From IMG/VR virus record IMGVR_UViG_3300048879_000058, positions 1 to 20,452 of that record: a stretch of 20,452 nt of DNA. One strand, given 5' to 3'. Positions 14,319 to 20,452 of the stretch are shown here, piece by piece (the stretch's first letter is position 1; each line of letters opens with the position of its first letter). The position numbers and the translations under genes are program-made. The notes beneath the pieces are model-generated. The model made no database searches. It was given only the letters and a program-made list of their open reading frames with translations, and was not told the DNA's origin. The stretch is from a virus.

Positions 14319-14513
14319 ATGAACTTACTTACACCCGAAGAAGTTTCGGAAAAATTAGGTATTAGTAAGGGGGCGTTACCCTCATTACGCAGACGAGAAG
14401 TCAGCTTCCCCCAACCGATACGAGTATCTCCTAAGGTACTGCGTTGGGATGAAGAAGACATCAATTTTTGGTTAGTAGATAAAAAGGAGAGTAGTAATGG
14501 CGAAAGCAAGTGA
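14319..14513 (+). CDS. AlpA/excisionase-like HTH protein
   Basis: 64 aa. LLTPEEVSEKLGISKGALPSL (3-23), followed by FPQPIRVS and LRWDEEDINFWL (41-52), fits the AlpA / MerR-like HTH_17 family of phage regulators and excisionases. It stands right behind a promoter and may autoregulate. With no integrase in the window, an excisionase role is not supported. The leader has no good SD. Overlaps the next gene by 17 bases and contains its SD. Confidence 0.7.
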   Translation: MNLLTPEEVSEKLGISKGALPSLRRREVSFPQPIRVSPKVLRWDEEDINFWLVDKKESSNGESK

Positions 14514-14898
14514 ACTAGATGACGTTTCATTATTGAAAATGTTCATCGCGTTGCGTGACCGTAGAGCCCGTAGAAAAGCGGACTACAACGTAGACGACGC
14601 AGGAGATAAAGATAAACAAAGTAATATTGAGATAGAGTTTTTAAAGCGTTTCAACGAACGTGGTATAGACAACGTGTCTTCTAATGGAGTTGGTACAGCG
14701 TACCGTTCCACGAGAGTATCAGCAACAGTTGGTGATTGGGACGCACTACTTGAGCACATCAAACAAGATGACGCTTGGGAAATGCTAGAGCGACGAGTTA
14801 ATAAGACTGCGGTATTACAGTACAAAGAAGAGAACGCAGACCTACCACCGGGTGTGAATTGGAGTGAAACCCAAGTCATAAACTTTAGACGAAAATGA
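14497..14898 (+). CDS. conserved phage protein, unknown function
   Basis: 133 aa, charged. Features are LRDRRARRKADYN near the N-terminus, FLKRFNERGIDNV (about 48-60), then VSATVGDWDALLEHIKQDDAWEMLERRVNK and a C-terminal PPGVNWSETQVINFRR. Similar proteins with this order of motifs occur widely beside phage replication and ssDNA-binding genes, but I know no proven activity. Strong SD (AAAAAGGAGAGTAG) inside the HTH gene. The stop overlaps the next start (ATGA, 14895-14898). Confidence 0.7.
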   Translation: MAKASELDDVSLLKMFIALRDRRARRKADYNVDDAGDKDKQSNIEIEFLKRFNERGIDNVSSNGVGTAYRSTRVSATVGDWDALLEHIKQDDAWEMLERRVNKTAVLQYKEENADLPPGVNWSETQVINFRRK

Positions 14899-15758
14899 GT
14901 ACAACCACACTAAGTAAAATGCCTGCGCACCTTAAAGGTATGTTTAGCGGTAGTAATCCTTTCGCGGCGGCAGGTGGCGGTGGTGGAATTAAAACGTTGT
15001 CGACGAAAGGTGGGGAGTTCCACGTAGAAGAAGGCAACTACAGAAACCTATTAAGCGACTACACGCTAGATGTTGTCATCTTAGCAAGTAACCCAAATAA
15101 ATCTAAGGCGTACTACGTTGATGGGTACGAAGAAGGCGGTTTCAGTAAACCATCGTGCTACTCAAACAATGGTACTACACCTTCGGAACATGCGGATGCA
15201 CCTCAGTCTAAGAAGTGTTCTATATGTCCTCACAGTCAATGGGGGTCTCGTATAACTGACAGAGGTGGTAAGGGTAAGGCGTGCTCAGACTCAATGAGGT
15301 TGTGCGTTGCTACAGCAGACAACATAGACGACCCTATGCTACTCAAAGTATCAGCGACTGCGCTTAAGACATTAGGTGCTTACGGTGCACAGTTATCCAA
15401 GAGGGGTGTTGACCCGATGTACGTGGTAACACAACTAGGGTTCGACGATACCAAAGAGTATCCGTCGTTGACGTTCAAAGCGGTGAGGTTCATTGAAGAA
15501 GCGGAACTCACTACGGTGGACAAAGTAGTTAATACAGAGAAGGAAACCATAGACAGAATAACTGCTGTGATTGATTCTCCTATTGATAACGTAGGGGGTT
15601 TTGCGATTGCCCCTAAAGAAGAAAAGGCTGAGAAAGCGCCGGTTGAGGTTAAACCAAAGTCGGAAGTTGTAAAGAAAGTAGAAAAACCTAAGACGGCTAA
15701 AGTAGAAGACTATGACGACATAGAAGACGCTTTAGACAACTTAGATTTTGATGATTAA
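14895..15758 (+). CDS. putative zinc-containing ssDNA-binding protein
   Basis: 287 aa. The N-terminus is Gly-rich (NPFAAAGGGGG, 21-31). The core (about 40-220) contains C88, C108, C111, H113, C130 and C137, which could hold zinc, reminiscent of T4-type gp32 although not clearly homologous. A Lys/Glu/Pro-rich linker (about 240-270) leads to an acidic tail, DDIEDALDNLDFDD (274-287). SSB-type proteins use such tails to recruit partners. The next protein ends almost identically, which supports a shared role. Translation is probably coupled to the previous gene through ATGA. Confidence 0.6.
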   Translation: MSTTTLSKMPAHLKGMFSGSNPFAAAGGGGGIKTLSTKGGEFHVEEGNYRNLLSDYTLDVVILASNPNKSKAYYVDGYEEGGFSKPSCYSNNGTTPSEHADAPQSKKCSICPHSQWGSRITDRGGKGKACSDSMRLCVATADNIDDPMLLKVSATALKTLGAYGAQLSKRGVDPMYVVTQLGFDDTKEYPSLTFKAVRFIEEAELTTVDKVVNTEKETIDRITAVIDSPIDNVGGFAIAPKEEKAEKAPVEVKPKSEVVKKVEKPKTAKVEDYDDIEDALDNLDFDD

Positions 15759-15778
15759 TACTAAAAAGGAGAAGTAAT

Positions 15779-16360
15779 ATGGCTAACGAAATAGCTAAAT
15801 ACGCGTTTGAAAACGTGAAAGTAAGTTGGGCGAAACTACAAGAAGATAACTCAGAGCCACCTTACCAAGGTGAGGGTACTAGCAATTGGACTGTGCAAGC
15901 AATCCTTTCTGATGTACAAGCAGACGCATATAAAGAAACCAGTCTGTTCCCTAAGTTTAAACGTAACCAAGAACACGACTTAGTGTTGGAAGAAGGACTT
16001 CGACAAGTTAAGTTGAAGAAGTCAACGACGTTCGGTGTAGGTGGTAAACCTAAGAAGCCGGTGGTAGTGGTAGACATCTACGGCAACCCGTTTAAAGAAC
16101 TTATCGGTAACGGTTCGGTATGTAATATTCAGTGCTCAGCACACACATGGACTCGCGACGGTAAACAAAACACGTCACTCGAGTTACAAGCTGTTCAAGT
16201 AGTCGAACTAGTGGAGTACAATGAGTCAGAGGGCGGGGATGAGTTTGTCCCAACGTTTGATTTCAAGAAACAAAAGAAGGTTGACCTAAAAGATGTGAAG
16301 GTCGCCGAAGAAACTGATGACGTAGATGATGCGTTGGATGGTTTAGATTTCGACGACTAA
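15779..16360 (+). CDS. DUF2815 ssDNA-binding protein (Gp2.5-like)
   Basis: 193 aa. FENVKVSWAKL (10-20), a central beta-rich region with LYKKS-type basic stretches and KPVVVVDIYGNP (97-108), and NGSVCNIQCSAHTW later, are typical of DUF2815 proteins, considered ssDNA-binding proteins of OB-fold type. The C-terminus is acidic (DDVDDALDGLDFDD, 180-193), matching the tail of the preceding protein at 11 of 14 positions. Good SD (AAAAAGGAGAAG). A strong intrinsic terminator follows the stop by 15 bases. Confidence 0.8.
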   Translation: MANEIAKYAFENVKVSWAKLQEDNSEPPYQGEGTSNWTVQAILSDVQADAYKETSLFPKFKRNQEHDLVLEEGLRQVKLKKSTTFGVGGKPKKPVVVVDIYGNPFKELIGNGSVCNIQCSAHTWTRDGKQNTSLELQAVQVVELVEYNESEGGDEFVPTFDFKKQKKVDLKDVKVAEETDDVDDALDGLDFDD

Positions 16361-16375
16361 ACCCACTTAAGGGCG

Positions 16376-16400
16376 AACCGGGGGACTCCCCCGGTTTTTT
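16376..16400 (+). terminator. intrinsic terminator after DUF2815 gene
   Basis: AACCGGGGG (16376-16384), loop ACT and CCCCCGGTT (16388-16396) form a perfect 9-bp stem, followed by six T residues (16395-16400). It ends the SSB transcript and reduces read-through into the primase-helicase gene, whose own promoter I cannot see. Confidence 0.9.
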
Positions 16401-16429
16401 ATGCGCTACAAAAACATACTAGGTGGGAC

Positions 16430-19375
16430 ATGAGGACTCAACAATTTTTAGATTTAATTCTCCCCGAAAAAGGGAACAAGATAATAGCACTAGCGACACC
16501 AACAGGTAAAGGTGGAGTTTGGTTTAAATACAAGAAGTACGATAGCGCTCTACACGCGGCACAAGCTGCTGAGTTTTTCGATGACCAAGGGGAAACCGTT
16601 TACTTTGCGGTTAACTCATTTAATGATTGGTATGAAGATGAGAGGAAAAAGAAGAAACGCATAAGGACTCAAGAGAACGTAGTTGCGTGTCGGTCTATAT
16701 ACGATGACTTCGACGTAGGCGCTGACGACAAAAAGAAGTACGCGACGCGAGACGATGCCCTTGCGGATATAGTAAAGTTAGCAAAGGTACTTAAGTTAAC
16801 GCCAACTATAACGTCTTCCGGCGGTGGATACCACTGTTACTTCTCATTAGACGAAGATGTAGACTCTGAAGTTTGGAAAGAACTGTCGTCGCTTAAACGT
16901 GACGTCACGACTCATCTACAGCTTAGGGCTGACAGAGCCGTCGACATGGACAGCGCACGTATACTCCGTCCCGTAGGTACGCATAACCGAAAGACTAACC
17001 CACCAATTGAGGTCAAGTTAGTTAAATTAGGTAAGCAGTACCCAGTGGATACTATACGAAGTAGACTCCAAGGGTACATCAAGGAAAACAACGTACAACC
17101 TGCACCAAGTAACAGCTACGACAAAACCAAGTCGTCCAACCCGTTTGCGGCGGCTATAGGAGACTACCCGACGGCGGATGCTAACGTAATTGCTGAACAC
17201 TGTCGAGCTATTCGTGAGTTTCGTGACAAGAAAGGTGACATACCGGAACCTCATTGGCACAGAGCAATAGGCGTAGTTAAACACTGTGAGAATGGCGAAC
17301 AGTTAATCCACGATTGGAGTAAAGGTTACAAGGGGTACACGTACGAAGAAACCCAAGCGAAGATAGACGAGTGGGAGTTCGGGCCGACCTCATGTGCTGA
17401 GATGGATAAACACATCGAGTGTATGAAAGACTGCAAGATGGTAGACAAGTGCAAGTTCTCAATTCAGTTAGGTAACAAGGAAAACGCCGACTCCGTTAAG
17501 GAAGACACGGGTGCTGACAGTGTTCCACCTACAAGGACTGTTCCGGTGATTGAGGGGAAGAAAATCCCTTATTGGCCTGCCAACGGTTATAGGTGGAACG
17601 GTACGTCGTTGGCTAGGTCGATCAAAGACGACGACGGCGTCGTACATTGGAGGCCTTTTTGTAGGTCGTTCATCTACCCACTGAATCGCATACAAGACTC
17701 AGAAGGCACTTGGGTTATCCATTGGAGAGCAAAAGAGAAGAACGGTAGATGGCGTGAGTTCTTTATGCCTACATCTGAGTTAGCGTCTACTGACATGATG
17801 GCGAAGACACTAGCGTCTCACGAAGTCTTCTTAATGAGAACAAACAAATCGAGGAACGACATGGCTGAATTTGCAGAAGGGCTTATTGAAACACTCCAAG
17901 CTTGGCGCATGGAAACCAAGACGTATAAACAGTTTGGTTGGACAGACGACCGTAAAGGTTTTGTTATGGGAACCAAGATGATTAAGTTAGATGGTATAGA
18001 GGATGTTCTATGTGACCCCGACATCCCTGCAGACGCGGCGGTCGACTTCGGTACTTCCGGAACGTTAGAGCAGTGGGCGGCTAACATAGATACTTTATAC
18101 AACAGACCGGGAGCAGAGCCTTTCCAATTTGCATTGTGTCACAGCATGGGTTCAGCACTAGTGGAACTAATGGGTTCCTCTAACTGGCATGGTTTACCTC
18201 TCGCTTTCACCGGCCATGGTGGTACAGGTAAGTCGACGGCGGCTAAAATTGCTTGTGGATTTTACGGCAACCCCATGTACATGGAACGCCAAACGGGTGA
18301 GCAGGGTTCCACGTTGAACGCTGCGATTAAACGTATCGCAATTATGGGTTCCCTACCTATGTTGCTAGATGAGTTCTCGGGTAGAGCACCGGATGAGTTA
18401 ACACGAACGGGTTATGCACTTGCTAACGGACGTGACAAAGAGCGTCTAGGTTCTAATGGTAAGTTTTCCACAGTTGGTGGTCAGTGGTTTAAGAACAGTT
18501 TCATTACTAGTAATGACTCACTCCACGAAAACATTAGTAAGTTACCTGCGGGTTACAGAGTTGAAGCAACTCAGCTACGTTTCTTCGAGGTACAACTTCC
18601 GGAGAACTTTAGAACCGACGTGTTCCCCGACATAACGCAGTCGTTTATTGAAGACCACATGGACAACGTGTACGGCGAAGCGTGTAGACCTTACTTAAGA
18701 TTTATTATTAAAAATCACGATTGGGTTCGCAAACAAATTACGGCGGCTAGAGGTAAGTTTAACCCTAAGTCCAACGAAGATAACAAAGAGCGTTTCTACA
18801 GAGATACAATCGTAACTGCCATAGTAGCGGCAAAAATTGCTGAGAAGCTTGGATTAATATCATTCGACATAGCAGGTATGAAAAAGTGGGCGCTAGACCA
18901 AGTAGTTCGTATGCGTGCGAGTAGAAAGGAAAGCAACACCGACATCGGCGAGCATATCGCTCAGTTCATATCGACGCTTCCGGGACGACTCATCATCACA
19001 CTACGATTTGGTGACGCTAGAGCCAAGAAGAAAGAAGTTCCTTTAGAGTTCTTAAGAGCACCTGCTATCGGTAGAGTTTGTACTGAGGACAAGAAAGTAT
19101 TCATAACGTCTAAAGCAGTCAACGATTGGTGTAAAGAACATGGTGTAGCACCAACTACAATGAAAGAAGAATTAGACCGTGGTGGGTACTTGGTTTACAA
19201 CGCAGACGGTAAGCCTGCATCCAAGTGTTACATCGGTTCGGGTACTACGGTACCAAGTGGACAAGCACGGTGCTACGAGTTTAACTACAGTAAGTTGTTC
19301 GGGGACAATGCCCCGCTTAATCTAGTTGAAACCGATGAGGGAGTAGCAACTGAAACCTTATTAGAAACAGAGTAA
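16430..19375 (+). CDS. AEP primase / DUF927-like helicase fusion
   Basis: 981 aa. N-terminal archaeo-eukaryotic primase-type domain: YDDFDVG with D93/D95, SGGGYHCYF with H135 (130-138), and DMDSARILRPVGTHNRK (172-188). A PriCT-like segment around 270-350 ends in clustered cysteines (CAEMDKHIECMKDCKMVDKC). The C-terminal half contains a DUF927/SF3-like ATPase with Walker A GHGGTGKST (595-603) and Walker B MLLDEF (644-649). It should unwind the fork and synthesise primers, so the phage would not need a separate DnaB or DnaG. SD AGGTGGG just before ATG 16430. No other start is plausible. Confidence 0.85.
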   Translation: MRTQQFLDLILPEKGNKIIALATPTGKGGVWFKYKKYDSALHAAQAAEFFDDQGETVYFAVNSFNDWYEDERKKKKRIRTQENVVACRSIYDDFDVGADDKKKYATRDDALADIVKLAKVLKLTPTITSSGGGYHCYFSLDEDVDSEVWKELSSLKRDVTTHLQLRADRAVDMDSARILRPVGTHNRKTNPPIEVKLVKLGKQYPVDTIRSRLQGYIKENNVQPAPSNSYDKTKSSNPFAAAIGDYPTADANVIAEHCRAIREFRDKKGDIPEPHWHRAIGVVKHCENGEQLIHDWSKGYKGYTYEETQAKIDEWEFGPTSCAEMDKHIECMKDCKMVDKCKFSIQLGNKENADSVKEDTGADSVPPTRTVPVIEGKKIPYWPANGYRWNGTSLARSIKDDDGVVHWRPFCRSFIYPLNRIQDSEGTWVIHWRAKEKNGRWREFFMPTSELASTDMMAKTLASHEVFLMRTNKSRNDMAEFAEGLIETLQAWRMETKTYKQFGWTDDRKGFVMGTKMIKLDGIEDVLCDPDIPADAAVDFGTSGTLEQWAANIDTLYNRPGAEPFQFALCHSMGSALVELMGSSNWHGLPLAFTGHGGTGKSTAAKIACGFYGNPMYMERQTGEQGSTLNAAIKRIAIMGSLPMLLDEFSGRAPDELTRTGYALANGRDKERLGSNGKFSTVGGQWFKNSFITSNDSLHENISKLPAGYRVEATQLRFFEVQLPENFRTDVFPDITQSFIEDHMDNVYGEACRPYLRFIIKNHDWVRKQITAARGKFNPKSNEDNKERFYRDTIVTAIVAAKIAEKLGLISFDIAGMKKWALDQVVRMRASRKESNTDIGEHIAQFISTLPGRLIITLRFGDARAKKKEVPLEFLRAPAIGRVCTEDKKVFITSKAVNDWCKEHGVAPTTMKEELDRGGYLVYNADGKPASKCYIGSGTTVPSGQARCYEFNYSKLFGDNAPLNLVETDEGVATETLLETE
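16906..16915 (+). repeat. CACGACTCAT motif copy 6
   Basis: Exact copy inside the primase domain, read as Thr-Thr-His in the same phase as copy 4. Confidence 0.4.
18984..18993 (+). repeat. GACGACTCAT, one-base variant of the motif (copy 7)
   Basis: Shares nine of ten bases with the motif (ACGACTCAT). It is read as Arg-Leu-Ile, the same phase as copy 5, near the end of the primase-helicase. Confidence 0.3.
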
Positions 19376-19379
19376 CCCC

Positions 19380-19402
19380 TAGCGCCAGCGGGCGGTGCGC
19401 TA
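19380..19402 (+). terminator. weak hairpin after primase-helicase
   Basis: TAGCGC (19380-19385) and GCGCTA (19397-19402) pair around an 11-base GC-rich loop just after the stop, with only a short T-run (TTT) following. A possible + strand terminator, but weak. Confidence 0.3.
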
Positions 19403-19537
19403 TTTCAGAAAAAACACCCGCAGTTGAGACAGTTTCCTATTTCCTTGCAAGATACCCCTCTTGTGTGTTTACTACAAACTGAGGTTCAACCGGTTAGCCC
19501 ACGAGACGGGCTCCTTATTTGTGTTACCACTAAAGAA

Positions 19538-19567
19538 AAGACCCGGAAAAGAGAGTAACCGGGTCTT
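19538..19567 (-). terminator. intrinsic terminator for the minus-strand gene
   Basis: AAGACCCGG (19538-19546) and CCGGGTCTT (19559-19567) form a perfect 9-bp stem with a 12-base loop. Read on the minus strand it is followed by TTTCTTTAG, a partial T-run, so it would stop leftward transcription. On the + strand it lacks a T-tract. Confidence 0.65.
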
Positions 19568-19571
19568 AAGT

Positions 19572-19591
19572 TGGCACGTTAGCCGGTGCCA
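19572..19591 (-). other. hairpin next to minus-strand stop
   Basis: TGGCAC (19572-19577) and GTGCCA (19586-19591) pair around eight bases. It lies between the minus-strand stop codon and the terminator at 19538-19567 and may add to termination or protect the mRNA end. Confidence 0.35.
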
Positions 19592-19609
19592 CGGCGGGCG
19601 ATTTATCGT

Positions 19610-20452
19610 TTAGTCTGTTCCAAGCTCTCTAGCGTATTTACCTTGGCGTAGCTCTTGTTTCACCGGAGCCAATATAAGCGACTTAATAGAAGTTCGCTTA
19701 AGTGACCCATAGTTGTCATTGAAGAATGGTCTAACGCCGTCTTTAGCATCTTGTAAATTATCGAACTCGTCTTCCAGTTCGGACATCCTATCATAGTCAC
19801 CTGCTTTATCAGCGCGTATGTACTCGTTTCTAATAGACTGTTGCTCCTTACTGAAGTATTCAGCCAACTCATACTGTTGACCTCTTGTCCATTTGATTTT
19901 GTTAACGTCTTTAGCAGGGATACCTAACGCGTGGGCAATCAACGTTAGTTTGTTAAATTGGCTTGGGTCAGCAGGGATGTCTCCGTTTTTAAGAGAGTAC
20001 CCTTCAGTACCAAGTCTCCACGCTTCCATAATGGTTTTGATACCTTTAGGCATAGCCGACTCAATAGAACGATACGGATTCCCTTCGGATGCGAACTCTA
20101 CAGAACGAACCGCGTTGGACGCTGTGTTAGCTGTCGGGCCTAGTAGGGTACCAAAGAACACATCTCTAATTCCCTCTTGGGACGCTTCGAAGTCTACGAA
20201 CGGCGCAGGGTGGAATATTTTATCTTGGCTTAACTTGGTTGACATGTCGATACCTATAAGCGACGGTAAACCTCTTGCTATTAGGGTTGCTAGGGCTTCG
20301 TCTTCAATGTACTCGCCAATAATGCGTTCAATATCTTCCGGCTCTTCACCACCAGAGAATAATGAGAACGCGCCGGCTACAGCGCCAATGAAAGGAAGGC
20401 CTCTAACACCACCGAACATACCGGCGTGCATAAGCATGTAACCCAAAGTCTT
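19610..20452 (-). CDS. C-terminal part of large polyvalent/virion-type protein (partial)
   Basis: At least 278 aa; the frame is open to the window edge, so the true start lies outside and the first Met codons seen are probably internal. The beginning is Gly-rich and hydrophobic (GGVRGLPFIGAVAGAFSLFSGG). ALATLIARGLPSLIGIDMS resembles the 'RGLP..GIDxS' region found near the C-terminus of very large phage polyvalent proteins, which are thought to be injected with the genome. The rest is helical and polar (QQSIRNEYIRADKAGDYDRM), ending KYARELGTD. The opposite strand and the likely large size suggest a separate, late virion-gene block. Family assignment is by motif resemblance only. Confidence 0.55.
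   Translation of the reverse strand, partial: KTLGYMLMHAGMFGGVRGLPFIGAVAGAFSLFSGGEEPEDIERIIGEYIEDEALATLIARGLPSLIGIDMSTKLSQDKIFHPAPFVDFEASQEGIRDVFFGTLLGPTANTASNAVRSVEFASEGNPYRSIESAMPKGIKTIMEAWRLGTEGYSLKNGDIPADPSQFNKLTLIAHALGIPAKDVNKIKWTRGQQYELAEYFSKEQQSIRNEYIRADKAGDYDRMSELEDEFDNLQDAKDGVRPFFNDNYGSLKRTSIKSLILAPVKQELRQGKYARELGTD

Larger units (their letters stand above)
19376..19609. other. convergent intergenic region
   Basis: The 234 bases between the + strand primase-helicase and the minus-strand gene contain no credible ORF. They hold at least four inverted repeats: 19380-19402, 19496-19512 (AGCCC / GGGCT), 19538-19567 and 19572-19591. The layout fits a back-to-back termination zone. I see no tRNA or attachment-site signature. 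Confidence 0.7.

Noticed and set aside
14319-14513. Excisionase with nearby integrase and attachment site
   Set aside because: No integrase gene, tRNA or repeated attachment core is seen in the window, so only a generic AlpA-like regulator is called.
19893-20441. + strand open frame of 182 codons at the right end
   Set aside because: It is antisense to the minus-strand protein with coherent polyvalent-type motifs, lacks an SD and has a shadow-like composition.

Overview
The window reads as part of a lytic-type tailed dsDNA bacteriophage genome, or a closely related prophage: early and replication genes plus the tail end of one large virion-type gene. Support comes from the phage-type family A DNA polymerase, a primase-helicase fusion, VRR-NUC and HNH nucleases, DUF3310 and DUF2815 proteins, the very tight packing of small genes with start/stop overlaps (ATGA, TAATG, TAGTG), and the absence of cellular housekeeping genes, tRNAs, rRNAs, integrase or transposase. 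The host is not identifiable from the sequence. A marine gammaproteobacterium would fit the gene content and the near-absence of GATC sites, but that is inference.

Layout. Positions 1-154 are a non-coding leader with repeated GTCTTA units and a perfect 25-bp palindrome. Positions 155-9088 are a dense + strand array of about 22 small or medium genes. Within it lie a MoxR-type AAA+ ATPase (416), a co-located 347-aa protein (1767) and a metallopeptidase/VWA protein (3535), together probably one ATP-driven machine. The rest are tiny membrane peptides, cysteine-rich (zinc-ribbon-like) proteins and small DNA-binding proteins, including a stand-alone sigma-70 region-4-like protein (7424) and a winged-helix protein (7028). 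Positions 9097-14255 are the replication/recombination core: PolA, a RecB/Cas4-like nuclease, a VRR-NUC, an HNH-like protein, a DUF3310 protein and a SNF2-type helicase. A sigma70-like promoter over the helicase stop codon (14252-14278) starts a second + unit: an AlpA/excisionase-like HTH protein, a conserved 133-aa phage protein, and two proteins (14895, 15779) that share almost the same acidic, SSB-like C-terminal tail. A strong intrinsic terminator (16376-16400) follows. A 981-aa AEP-primase/DUF927-like helicase (16430-19375) closes the + strand block.

Positions 19376-19609 are a convergent intergenic region with several hairpins. From the right edge, a minus-strand gene (19610-20452, N-terminus outside the window) enters. 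It looks like the C-terminal end of a large phage polyvalent or virion protein.

The genes suggest a largely self-sufficient replisome (primase-helicase, PolA with Leu at the 762-equivalent position, paired SSB-like proteins, nucleases and a SNF2 remodeller) expressed together with an early set of host-interaction genes. The most notable sequence-level signals are a 10-mer (CACGACTCAT) repeated in one orientation across all three reading frames and an intergenic site, and an almost complete lack of GATC.
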